The notes under the pieces are model-generated. The model was not told the origin of the DNA. It saw only the letters and a list, made by a program, of their open reading frames with translations, and ran no database searches. Source: JBGSMF01 sp041740315 (GTDB lineage Bacteria > Chloroflexota > Anaerolineae > Fen-1058). Taken from it: 64,000 nucleotides of DNA. The translations under genes and the position numbers were made by a program. Positions 37,801 through 43,558 of the stretch are shown in pieces. How positions within the stretch are numbered: the stretch's first letter is position 1; every line of letters begins with the position of its first letter. The stretch spans positions 6,915-70,914 of the forward strand of contig JBGSMF010000337.1 in NCBI GenBank assembly GCA_041740315.1, read 5' to 3'.

Positions 37801-37919
37801 CAGGGCTGGGGCTGGCGATTGTCAAACAATTGGTGCAGATGCTTCATGGCCAGATTTGGCTGCAAAGCGAGGTGGGTGTGGGCACTACCTTTAGCTTCAC
37901 TTTGCCGATAGTAGATTGA
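28815..37919 (+). CDS. Giant hybrid-free sensor histidine kinase: Cache, HAMP, 13 GAF, PAS, HisKA, HATPase
   Basis: A 3,034-residue membrane kinase. Two transmembrane segments (about 17-40 and 338-358) flank an extracytoplasmic Cache-like domain; a HAMP domain follows (about 360-410). From about 436 to 2650 I count thirteen GAF domains, each starting with a signature like ALSATLEVHGLLEVI and ending in (V/I)ALENARLY plus a linker helix. A coiled coil lies near 2476-2505, before the last GAF. A PAS domain begins near 2692 (ILEAVADGVMVADRRGRVIL), then HisKA with His2818 (STVSHELRTPMTSIKGY), and an ATPase domain with N box near 2930, DTGVGIAPED and GTGLGLAIVKQL. All kinase motifs are intact. No receiver is attached; response regulators at 26610 and 42139 are candidate partners. 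The RsbRST genes downstream suggest integration into stress signalling. Confidence 0.95.
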   Translation: MATKSGSNRQHKTFLGLKLGLPFLLMITIVAAVVGFMIWNSYRLQRQTAIESQRQASIQASIQVSSYVSQFQSQLDDAARGLTYAGADPAQQRNFLIAVRGVHSHFYALAVTDHLGQETARVVGTDPEYLTPLRSQGGTIAVNTALEGSFYLGRVYLDNEFNAPFVEMSAPILDANAQVTGTLVAEVDLGNLWDIVSKIQVGRSGEVYQRGKSGYAYIVDGEGRLIAYRENEWVVGSQEKLIKPLQPYLTWVVQSYLKKRAGYLEDTQRVLESSVDDKDQLLGETPALICSLREPQELGERCTINVLSYYRSIPGTDWAVIVEQPTSEVYADVDTLQYLALGLGAIILVIVMGLAWFIQRNVLRPIGLLGEGASALASGQFSRRLRISTGDEIEALADEFNAMAESLQRSQSQLEAFALEKSQQAETAQSRVREMTMLVESGRAITSLDLENVLDSLASESARVTKADQCLIYLRDKRTGDLVARGVWGMGEVEYAAPLKWGESAAGWVASEGRELFLPSVQSDRRFAPKTPTDLLLGSLLALPLVSDGQAIGVLQVATRTGKVKLAAEEKRLIEPFARQAAVAYKNSQLYEEERRRAREMTIIAEITRTISASLDPDKTLDLILQSVRELVPYDAGEVNLWDPRAKLLYTRGRGGSRVEQVSAGVYGLDEGYTGWIARNRQPLLITDVQARTEVLPKIDLQQFPVRAYVGVPLLIGNELVGTLELSSYQADAFNDRHVETLQTIASQAAVTIQNARLYEETRRGAEEMAALREAAVEITSHLESERILIAIVQRATALLKGQSGALYRVDVDRQTLTVVVGYNMPRDVTGSTIRFGEGLAGRVAHKRQPMIVNDYRNWEGRASRYADDPFTAVIGVPLIWQDELIGVLDVLADVEQRKFDEDDTRLITLFAGQAAVALQNATLYEQLIRRMEEMSALHETAVDIASQLDSDQLLETIVRRAVDLLHAKGGSLHRYNLADQTARLIISYNMGRDYRGLVVKKGEGLAGQVLQTGQPLIVNDYKNWSGRSAQFDQANFTAAMGAPLIWQDRMLGMLVVVDEAERRVFNLNDLRLLTLFASQAVVALQNADLFAEAQRRLVELDTLADIGRLFSSTLDMDELMETIYRQLQRVMDAPNFYIALYDHDKKETSFVFELDAGKRVPPNKRQGVYGLSEHVIATRNPLLVRGDRETLLQGLNIEYVGPTSRIWMGAPMIAGQQVIGMMAVQHYQDASVYDDHHLSLLESIANQAAIALENARLFAETGRRVTELDTLADIGRALSATLEVHGLLEVIAEQTARVMYAGNLYIALYYPKTDEIEFALDTRSDMPRTGRRRKLMHGMTEQVIQIRAPLFMRGDVSKQMAELGIEMFGTPAAAWIGVPLLIGERVLGVLSVQHYTDSDAYDQGHVSLLQSIANQAAIALENARLFSETQRRLAELATLTDIGQALSSTLQVDQLLQLIYEQTRRVMYAEKMFVALYDAARHEVEFPFSRIPDEIPPGSRRAADVGVTGYIIRNRKSVLMRSDAALVAEQMGIKDSGPPSSSWLGVPMLIGERMLGVIAVQHYTDPDMYDESHRVLLETIASQAAFALENARLYQVTDVRLQQRVDELTGLAKISQEINATFDDKRIFELVLDEAVRATRAQYGTIHLLDVGTGDLVVGAALGYEPEAAETIAGARARYGVGIIGRVVETGKPALVNDVSQDPHYLRVLPDSQSELCVPISYAGSVVGAINLESAEAGHFTSEQLEYLQALASQAAIAIGNAQRYEEQKQAAVLLRRRAEQLGTLFEISQAFRSDRPLEEILDEVAYAIQEAVGFDIVMISVVEGDPPTQRRVAAAGVPIAAFEQLKTVRQPWRFIEDLLRDEFRISQSYYVPVERREARAALDVYDSSGSDARALREPGRWHPHDMLFIPLRGAQERILGMMSVDAPRDGAVPSRATIETLEVFANQAAVAIENAQLYADLRQRVNELMLFNEVSRSISGKLEMESLLATLVEAAAALLHSKHSTIFLFEEAENVLVPRKAHGFALEQIAHLRFAPGEGVAGWVAAEKRGVVVSDASSDPRFVYDPTAADVRSIVAAPLMVGENVIGAIAADKEEVGGFTETDLVLLSTLGDQAAIALENARLYQETQQRVNELSLLYKTGEAVSATLEIEGTLDVALEGVSEGLDFDFVVISLVDERAGEVRAVRGVGVSEDQLRQARRRLDDTDIMADIIRTGKTEVIEGWDERFDREMFEREGHAALVRVFTPLVAHNHNIGLVEAGYRRERRERVAEHEIRLLRALTDRIAAAIENAQLYKETLDRTRELSALLDASSAIAASLELTDVLTALADHLTQVVGVEGCTLSRWDRDKRGVVTLVDRSAHMAGPDASGTLYRLQDYPLTARVLEVRQPAIVYVDDPQADQREVAFLKQEGSEALLMLPLVARDEVFGLIELSSNAPGHRFSEANIRMAQTLADQAGVAISNAGLYEEIRGFTQQLERRVQERTEDLRQALDQLTVERDRVETLFRITSELQASLDLDRVLNRALTLVNENIHATRAQVLLIDQQTDALICRAAIDPERTIPPGGAQTLLRRNEGLVGWAIRRRKSAIVPDVHKDPYWVREEAGPRAEASSALVVPLMVADDVLGTLLMTHPELAHFNEAHLRLVEAAAAQVATAINNSELYRMIRESAERLGQMLRSQQEEASKSQSILEAVADGVMVADRRGRVILFNAAAERILSLKRDELVGRPTDDLLGLYGAAGGAWANVLRDWSTSARTRTEMPSLEQRLQIEDRHVRVHVAPVMMGDEYLGTVSVFRDVTKEVEVDRAKSDFVSTVSHELRTPMTSIKGYADLLMLGAAGAMSDDQRHFLNIIKSNADRLSELVRDLLNISRIESGRVELDIKPLRLDALIDQVVTSLRGKMEEKGLSLSVDVPPDLPAVNGDNDRVIQILTNLVSNAYQYTQPGGAITVAARVAGDMVQTDVIDTGVGIAPEDQAKVFDRFFRSDDDYVQEFAGTGLGLAIVKQLVQMLHGQIWLQSEVGVGTTFSFTLPIVD

Positions 37920-37923
37920 TATT

Positions 37924-38022
37924 GTCCATAGGACGGCTATGGCCGCGGGAATTTTCTTTTCGGCCTTGCTACCGCCAACTTGCAGGGCCTGGGTGCGGCT
38001 AAAATCCCGAAGCCGGGATAAC
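37924..38022 (+). repeat. ~100-bp structured repeat, copy 3
   Basis: Begins CCATAGGACGGCTATGGCCG five bases after the giant kinase stop and ends ATCCCGAAGCCGGGATAAC. The stems are kept with changes on both sides in the first and last hairpins compared with copies 1 and 4. It separates the kinase gene from the next RsbT-like gene. Confidence 0.75.
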
Positions 38023-38049
38023 ATGAGGGCATCTTTCGCCGGAGTAATA

Positions 38050-38517
38050 GTGGAATCAAAGGTTAAAGAGACCGAAACTTTGCTGGTGCAAAGCGAAGCA
38101 GATATTTATGCGGCAATTGGTCAGGGCCGGTTGCTGGCTGGCAAGATTGGATTTGAGCATATTGACCAGACTAGGCTAGAGACGATTATTGCCGAATTGG
38201 CGCGCAATGCGTTGATGCATGGCGGCGGCGGCACTGTCACTTTGCGATGGATAGAGCGCAATACTTTGTCCAAGGGCAAAGTTCAGGTTGGCCTTGAGAT
38301 TGTAGTTGAAGATTACGGCTCCGGCATTGCAGACTTGGCCCAGGCACTGGCTGGTGGGCATAGCACCGTGGGGGGATTGGGCGTAGGCATTCCCTCGGTG
38401 CGCCGGCTGGCTGATGAATTTGCCATTGACAGTGCGCCAGGGCGAGGGACGCGGGTGCGCACGTGCAAATGGGTGCGCGTGTCACGCTCTTGCGAAGCTG
38501 GTGATCAATCGCGATAA
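38050..38517 (+). CDS. RsbT-like anti-sigma/switch serine kinase, paralogue 1
   Basis: A 155-residue GHKL-type kinase: N box IIAELARNALMHGGGG, ATP-lid Asp-rich motif VEDYGSGIADLAQAL, then GGLGVGIPSVRRLADEFAI and GRGTRVRTCKWVR. This is the RsbT/RsbW-like single-domain form that phosphorylates STAS proteins. The GTG at 38050 has GGAG at a good distance; an ATG at 38023 lies at the end of the repeat element and is less likely. A second RsbT-like gene is at 41076. Two switch kinases in one cluster suggest two branches or two targets. Confidence 0.85.
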   Translation: MESKVKETETLLVQSEADIYAAIGQGRLLAGKIGFEHIDQTRLETIIAELARNALMHGGGGTVTLRWIERNTLSKGKVQVGLEIVVEDYGSGIADLAQALAGGHSTVGGLGVGIPSVRRLADEFAIDSAPGRGTRVRTCKWVRVSRSCEAGDQSR

Positions 38518-38562
38518 GCGAGGGCCATCGGCGCTAATCAAACGGCAAGTGATAGACAAGTG

Positions 38563-40647
38563 ATGAAGGCAAAACGTTCGAGTTCGGCAGATATATCCAG
38601 CGCCAATGTGCAGCCCGAAGGGCAGTTGGAGCGGCGCTTGGACATGCTGGAAAGCATGGCCAGTATATTTGGCGTGATGCATCGCGGGCAAGATATTTAC
38701 GAGCATATTTGCCATGAGGTGGTTGACTGGTTAGGCGTAGAGATGTGCGCTGTCTTGCTCTACGATCCGGTTCGGCAAGGCCTGGCGGGCCATGTGTCGG
38801 CTATCGGCGTGAGTGACGACGATTTGCAGAGTTATTTCATACCGCTAGGCCCTAATAGCCCGGTGCGCCAGTTGTGGGAAAGTGGCGCCTCTTACAAATC
38901 AGATAACGTGCTCACCGACCCGATAGTGCATGCTTTGGGGTTAGACGAATTTGCTCGTAAGGTGGGCGTGCGCCAGACGATGCTGGTTGGCATCAAGCTG
39001 GAAGATGATCTAATTGGAGCAATCCAGCCATCGAACAAGTGTGATGGGTCGCCGTTTACTGATAGCGACGTGCGCCTGTTGAGCATTTATGCCAGTCAGG
39101 TGGCGGTAGCTATTGCGAACCAGCGTTTGTATCAGGGCACACTGGCAGAGCGTGACAAACTGAGCCGCTTGCACCAAGTGGCCTTGGCTGTGCAGCGGGC
39201 CCCGTCGCTCATCGAAAAGCTGCGCCGAATCGCCGAGGGTATTCGCGAGACTGGTTGGCGGCGTGTGGTTATTTCATTGTGCGATGAGAACCTGGATATG
39301 ACTGAAATGATTTCGGCGGGGTTATCGCCCGATGAAGAGCAGTCGTTGCGCCACAGCGCAACGTTGATGGAACATTGGCGGCGTTGGTTGAGCGGACGGC
39401 TGGAATCGGCCCGGATGGGCCAGAGTTATTTTGTGCCGTTCCAATCACAGGGCGAAGCAGAGCGCGCCGGCGGGGGAGATGATTCTTGGGCGGAAGGAGA
39501 TGTGTTATTCATTCCAGTGCGTGACCAGATGGGGCGGGTAGCTTGCATTATCAATTTGGACGCCCCGCTGGATGGATGCCGCCCAACCTTGGAAAGTCTG
39601 CGGATGGTCGAGTTGTTTGCTCAGGAGGCAGCGGCGAATATTGAAACGGCCCAATTGTACCAGGCATTGCAAGACCAAATCATTGTGTTGGGTGATCGCG
39701 CTCAGCGCCTGGCTTTGCTCAATCGCATCTCGGGTATGGTGGGGGCAACCCTGGATTTGCGCGCTATGCTGTCGAATGTCAGCGAGCAGGTGACCGAGGC
39801 CTTTGCGATTGATCACTGCACAGTTGTGCTGTACGATCACGATAACCGGGTGGGCAGCTGTGTGGCCGAGTATCCTGAACGCGGCATGGCCGGTTTTTCA
39901 ATGTCGCTGGCGGATAGCTTGGTCATTCAAGATTTGTATGCATCGGCGGCGCCTGTGCTGGTCAACTTGTTGACGAGCGGGGCTGTGCTGGGAGCCGAGA
40001 TGCAACGCTGGCTGGGGCGATGGGGCGTGGAATCGGTCTTGTTGGTGCCTTTGATGTCGCCCGGCCGCCTGGCGGGTTGGTTTGGATTGAACTTTATCAA
40101 TCGCCAGCGCATGTTCTCGGCTGACCAGGTGGAGCTATGTCAAACCATCGCCAACCAAACCGCCGCCGCGGTTGAGAATGCCCGCCTGTTCGAACGAGTG
40201 CAGAGCGCCTTGCACGAATTAGAGGCCACCAACCGCACCCAGGCTCAATTATTGGCCACAGTGCAGGAACTCTCTACGCCGGTCGTGCCGGTGCTAGATG
40301 ATATTTTGATCTTGCCATTGATTGGGTTCATTGACAGCGACCGTGCCCAACGCGTGATGGAGGGTTTGCTGGCTGGCCTCGAACAGACGCGCGCCCAGGT
40401 GGTATTGTTGGATGTGACGGGGGTGCCGGTGGTAGACAGCGGCGTGGCCGACCACCTCATGCGCGCCGCGCGCGCCGCGCAGTTATTGGGCGCGCACCTG
40501 GTGCTGGTGGGCATCCGGCCCGAAGTCGCCCAGACCATTGTGGGCCTTGGGGTGCACATGAGCGATATTGCCACGCGCAGCGATTTGCGGAGCGGGCTAG
40601 AATATGCCCTGGCCATCACCCGGCGCAAGATTGTGCCGGTGGGCTAG
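38563..40647 (+). CDS. RsbR-like stressosome sensor: three GAF domains plus STAS
   Basis: A 694-residue cytoplasmic protein with GAF domains at about 28-190, 205-375 and 395-550 and a C-terminal STAS domain (about 570-690). The STAS part is very like RsbR of Bacillus: QELSTPVVPVLDDILILPLI, VVLLDVTGVPVVDSGVADHL and LVGIRPEVAQTIVGLGV. The two phosphorylation sites of RsbR correspond here to Ser626 (Ser for Thr) and Thr658. The N-terminal globin-like sensor of RsbR is replaced by GAF domains, which bind small ligands or cofactors. The neighbours RsbS, RsbT and RsbX complete the set. It should form the sensory shell of a stressosome-like complex. Confidence 0.9.
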   Translation: MKAKRSSSADISSANVQPEGQLERRLDMLESMASIFGVMHRGQDIYEHICHEVVDWLGVEMCAVLLYDPVRQGLAGHVSAIGVSDDDLQSYFIPLGPNSPVRQLWESGASYKSDNVLTDPIVHALGLDEFARKVGVRQTMLVGIKLEDDLIGAIQPSNKCDGSPFTDSDVRLLSIYASQVAVAIANQRLYQGTLAERDKLSRLHQVALAVQRAPSLIEKLRRIAEGIRETGWRRVVISLCDENLDMTEMISAGLSPDEEQSLRHSATLMEHWRRWLSGRLESARMGQSYFVPFQSQGEAERAGGGDDSWAEGDVLFIPVRDQMGRVACIINLDAPLDGCRPTLESLRMVELFAQEAAANIETAQLYQALQDQIIVLGDRAQRLALLNRISGMVGATLDLRAMLSNVSEQVTEAFAIDHCTVVLYDHDNRVGSCVAEYPERGMAGFSMSLADSLVIQDLYASAAPVLVNLLTSGAVLGAEMQRWLGRWGVESVLLVPLMSPGRLAGWFGLNFINRQRMFSADQVELCQTIANQTAAAVENARLFERVQSALHELEATNRTQAQLLATVQELSTPVVPVLDDILILPLIGFIDSDRAQRVMEGLLAGLEQTRAQVVLLDVTGVPVVDSGVADHLMRAARAAQLLGAHLVLVGIRPEVAQTIVGLGVHMSDIATRSDLRSGLEYALAITRRKIVPVG

Positions 40648-40701
40648 CCAGGGGCGAGTTTGAAGGGGCTTGCTATCCGGAAAGATTGAGGCAGTGCAGA
40701 G

Positions 40702-41076
40702 ATGGAATTGGTGCGTATCCCGATCTTGCAAATTGAAGATTATCTGGTGGCTTCTATCCAAATGCCACTGCACGACACGCAGGCCGAGCAATTTAAGGAC
40801 GATTTGTTGCAGCGTATCTACGACACCAAATCGCGCGGCCTGGTGCTAGATTTGACCGCCATTGATATAGTGGATTCGTTTATGGCGCGCATTGTGGGTG
40901 ATGTGGCCGAGATGGCCGGCTTGATGGGCGCGCGCGTGGTGGTGACCGGGCTGCAGCCGGCGGTAGCCATCACCTTGGTGGAATTGGGCGTCGAGTTGCG
41001 TAACGTGGTCACAGCGTTGAATCTTGAACGCGGCATCTTGGCGCTACGCAAGCAAAGAGTGGCGGAGCAGGGTTAA
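40702..41076 (+). CDS. rsbS: RsbS-like STAS protein
   Basis: A 124-residue single STAS domain. The motif LVLDLTAIDIVDSFMARIVG carries Ser59, the same number and context as the RsbT phosphorylation site in Bacillus RsbS. In the stressosome RsbS holds RsbT until it is phosphorylated. The stop overlaps the start of the next gene (TAATG), so rsbS and rsbT are translationally coupled. Confidence 0.92.
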   Translation: MELVRIPILQIEDYLVASIQMPLHDTQAEQFKDDLLQRIYDTKSRGLVLDLTAIDIVDSFMARIVGDVAEMAGLMGARVVVTGLQPAVAITLVELGVELRNVVTALNLERGILALRKQRVAEQG

Positions 41077-41477
41077 TGCCTGAGGCCAGACAGATCGTCA
41101 TCAACAATGATCTGGATATTGTGACGGCCCGCGTGGAGGGTCGCAACTTGGCCCGCATGCTTGGCTTTGGAGTGATTGATCAGGCGCGCATTGCCACGGC
41201 TATTTCAGAGCTGGCGCGCAACATTGTCTTGTACGCCAAATCTGGCACCCTGCTGGTGCGCCTGGCTGACAACGAACGCCAGCGGGGCATCGAGATTATT
41301 TGTAGCGATAACGGGCCGGGCATTGCCGATGTTGCGCTGGTCATGCGAGATGGGTACAGCTCGCACCGCGGCTTGGGAATGGGCTTGCCTGGCACCAAGC
41401 GCCTGATGGATGAATTTGAGATCGAGTCGCGTCCCGGGATTGGCACAACGGTAACGGTGCGCAAGTGGTTGAGATAA
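41076..41477 (+). CDS. rsbT: RsbT-like serine/threonine switch kinase
   Basis: A 133-residue GHKL kinase: AISELARNIVLYAKSG (N box), IICSDNGPGIADVALVMRDG, RGLGMGLPGTKRLMDEFEIE and GIGTTVTVRKWLR. It should phosphorylate the STAS domains of RsbS and the RsbR-like protein and, once released, activate a downstream phosphatase. It starts at the stop of rsbS, as in Bacillus. No RsbU-type phosphatase or sigma factor gene is in the window, so its output lies elsewhere. Confidence 0.93.
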   Translation: MPEARQIVINNDLDIVTARVEGRNLARMLGFGVIDQARIATAISELARNIVLYAKSGTLLVRLADNERQRGIEIICSDNGPGIADVALVMRDGYSSHRGLGMGLPGTKRLMDEFEIESRPGIGTTVTVRKWLR

Positions 41478-41513
41478 ATCCAGGCCCAGCGCCAGATGTG
41501 AAATGAGCTGTTG

Positions 41514-42080
41514 ATGCAGTATGGAATAGTGTTTCGTCCAAAGCGAGGACAAGATATTTCAGGCGATGCCTATCTGATTGTAGAGGTGTATGGAGCGCAT
41601 TTGATAGCGGTGGCAGATGGGTTGGGGTCGGGTGAAGAAGCCGCCCAGGCAGCACGCTTGGCCATGGCGACAGTGGGCGAGCATGCCTGGGCCAATTTGC
41701 CAGATATCTTGCAGTGGTGCCACCTGGCGCTGCGCGGCACGCGGGGGGCGGTGATGGGCTTGTTAAAAATTGAAACTGAGGGTCGGCAAGTGAGCTATGC
41801 GGGCGTTGGCAATATTGACCTTCGTAGCCACAGCGCCAGCGGGTTTCGTCCCTTCAATGCCTATGGGATTATCGGCAGTCGGCTGCCCGATGTGCGCACC
41901 TTTGTGGGGGACTATGAACCTGGCGATTTGTTTGTGCTGAGCACTGATGGGATTACCCGTCAGTTCAATCTGGACAAATTGCCAGCAGTGCGTGGTCAAT
42001 CACCACAATCGTTGGCTCAACAGATCGTGGCGAGCTTTGGCCGCCAAGAAGATGATATGACGGTTTTGGTGATTGCTTGA
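41514..42080 (+). CDS. rsbX: RsbX-like PP2C-type phosphatase
   Basis: A 188-residue SpoIIE/PP2C-type phosphatase with the metal-binding Asp motifs GDAYLI, IAVADGLGSGEEAAQAARLA, DLFVLSTDGITRQF and EDDMTVLVIA. RsbX dephosphorylates RsbS-P and RsbR-P to reset the stressosome. The gene follows rsbT by 36 bp. ATG 41514 is preferred over the TTG one codon before it. Confidence 0.88.
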   Translation: MQYGIVFRPKRGQDISGDAYLIVEVYGAHLIAVADGLGSGEEAAQAARLAMATVGEHAWANLPDILQWCHLALRGTRGAVMGLLKIETEGRQVSYAGVGNIDLRSHSASGFRPFNAYGIIGSRLPDVRTFVGDYEPGDLFVLSTDGITRQFNLDKLPAVRGQSPQSLAQQIVASFGRQEDDMTVLVIA

Positions 42081-42138
42081 TTGCGCATGATGGCAGCCCC
42101 AGGCAGTTGTCATGCAATCTGTGACGAAAGAGGTGAGT

Positions 42139-42519
42139 ATGGCCAAGATATTAATTGCAGAAGATGAAAAGGACATCCGCGAGTTGGTAACTTTTACTTT
42201 GCGTGGCCTGGGCAAATACGAGGTGGTGCAAGCAGTGAATGGCGCTGACGCAGTTGAAAAGGCCCAGGCTGAAAAGCCCGATCTTATTTTGATGGATGGG
42301 CGCATGCCGCGCATGACGGGCTATGAGGCGTGCGCCAAGCTCAAGGAGATTGAGGCGACCAAGGATATCCCGGTGATTTTTCTGTCGGCCAAAGGCCAAG
42401 AGTCGGAAATTCAACAAGGCATGGCAGTGGGCGCTTTCGAGTATATTCTCAAGCCATTTGCTCCCGATGAACTGGTAACCCGCGTGCGAGAGATTTTAAA
42501 GCAGCATGGCATCAGTTGA
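42139..42519 (+). CDS. CheY-like single-domain response regulator
   Basis: A 126-residue receiver: acidic pocket AEDEKD, phosphoacceptor Asp53 in LILMDGRMPRMTGYEAC, switch Ser in FLSAKGQE and Lys in EYILKPFAPDEL. It has no output domain. The start is the ATG with GAGGTGAG just upstream; an upstream ATG at 42112 adds nine weakly supported residues. It could link the giant kinase to the partner-switching proteins encoded just before it. Confidence 0.92.
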   Translation: MAKILIAEDEKDIRELVTFTLRGLGKYEVVQAVNGADAVEKAQAEKPDLILMDGRMPRMTGYEACAKLKEIEATKDIPVIFLSAKGQESEIQQGMAVGAFEYILKPFAPDELVTRVREILKQHGIS

Positions 42520-42537
42520 TCTTGGGTTGGGTAACTT

Positions 42538-42634
42538 GTGGCTATAGCCGTAGGAATTTACTTTTTGGCCTTGCTGCCGTCAACTTGCAAGGTTGGAGCG
42601 CAGCTAAAATCCTGGTGGAGCTGGGATAACTTGT
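42538..42634 (+). repeat. ~100-bp structured repeat, copy 4
   Basis: Begins at GTGGCTATAGCCGTAGGAAT and ends CTGGGATAACTTGT. The first hairpin has changed loop and arms, the second (CCTTGC/GCAAGG) is kept, and the third reads AATCCTGGTGGAGCTGGGAT. It lies between the response-regulator gene and the second alpha/beta hydrolase gene. Confidence 0.72.
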
Positions 42635-42673
42635 CCTGCCAAGGCGGCGGGGCGGATAGTAAAGGGATAGAGT

Positions 42674-43462
42674 ATGAGCGCGATTATCATTGACAGCGGA
42701 TTAGTACACTATGAAGCTCTAGGTCGCGGCAAGCCGGTGATTTTCGTGCACGGTTGGCTGGGGTCGTGGCGGTATTGGATGCCGACGATGGAAGTGGCTT
42801 CCGATAGATACCGCACCTACGCGTTAGACCTGTGGGGGTTTGGCGACAGTGACAAGTCGCCCAGTCGCTACGACATTGATGCCTATGTCAACCTGCTGGG
42901 CGCTTTCATGGATAGCCTGGGTATTGTCCGTGCGCCGATTGTCGGCCATGCGCTGGGCGCTATTGCGGCTGTGTTGCTGGCAGAGCGACAGCCAGAGAAG
43001 GTAGATCGCCTGATGGCAGTGAGTTTGCCTGTGGTGGGCACTGCCGTTAACCGCAAACTATCTACCGGCAACGATAATGTGCTAGATCGCATGATTGGCC
43101 GCCGCCAGGCCCAGGCCAGCTATCCCGATGTGGCGGTAGAGGCCGACAAGGCCGATATCAACGCGGTGACGCTCAGCGCCCGCGCGTCGGGCGCGCTTGA
43201 CTTGCGCGCTACTCTGGAATCGAGAGAGATTTCCACCCTGATTGTCCACGGCGAAAAGGACCCCATCATTACATCGCCGCAAAACGAGTGGTTGCAAAAT
43301 ATGGATGAAGAATTTGTGCGGCCCATACTCTTGAAAGACTCGCTGCATTTCCCAATGATTGACGAGGCCAACAAGTTTCAACGCCTGTTGAAGGATTTCT
43401 TGGAAATGGCCGACCTGAATGCGCTGGAATTGAAGGAGGAGTGGCGCAGGCGCAGCCATTAG
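42674..43462 (+). CDS. Alpha/beta-hydrolase-fold protein lacking the catalytic serine
   Basis: A 262-residue homologue of the hydrolase at 22425 (both begin with a VHYEA-x-GRG-x-PVI stretch). The fold landmarks are present: VHGWLGSWRYW, LDLWGFGDSDKSP, an acid in HGEKDPIITSP and the His in LHFPMIDEA. The nucleophile elbow, however, reads GHALGA, with Ala93 (GCG at 42950-42952) where Ser is expected. Classical hydrolysis should be impossible, so a receptor-like or protein-binding role is likely, as in known non-enzymatic members of this fold. The RsbRSTX genes are immediately upstream. Confidence 0.85.
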   Translation: MSAIIIDSGLVHYEALGRGKPVIFVHGWLGSWRYWMPTMEVASDRYRTYALDLWGFGDSDKSPSRYDIDAYVNLLGAFMDSLGIVRAPIVGHALGAIAAVLLAERQPEKVDRLMAVSLPVVGTAVNRKLSTGNDNVLDRMIGRRQAQASYPDVAVEADKADINAVTLSARASGALDLRATLESREISTLIVHGEKDPIITSPQNEWLQNMDEEFVRPILLKDSLHFPMIDEANKFQRLLKDFLEMADLNALELKEEWRRRSH

Positions 43463-43491
43463 GTTGTAGGTTGGCCGCAAGGGCATCCCCC

Positions 43492-43542
43492 AAACCCGTT
43501 TTTTTCCTGGTGGAGCAGGCTGAGAAAACGGGTTTCTTTTTG
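43492..43542 (+). terminator. Terminator-like long hairpin
   Basis: AAACCCGTTTTTT (from 43492) pairs with GAAAACGGGTTT (43524-43535), then CTTTTT. It follows the Ser-less hydrolase gene and precedes the HAD gene, probably marking the end of the signalling transcript. Confidence 0.65.
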
Positions 43543-43558
43543 GTCAAAAGGCAGCACG

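Noticed and set aside
28815..37919. Several adjacent genes instead of one giant kinase
   Set aside because: The frame is uninterrupted for 3,034 codons, GAF repeats continue without stop or new RBS, and linker helices are regular.
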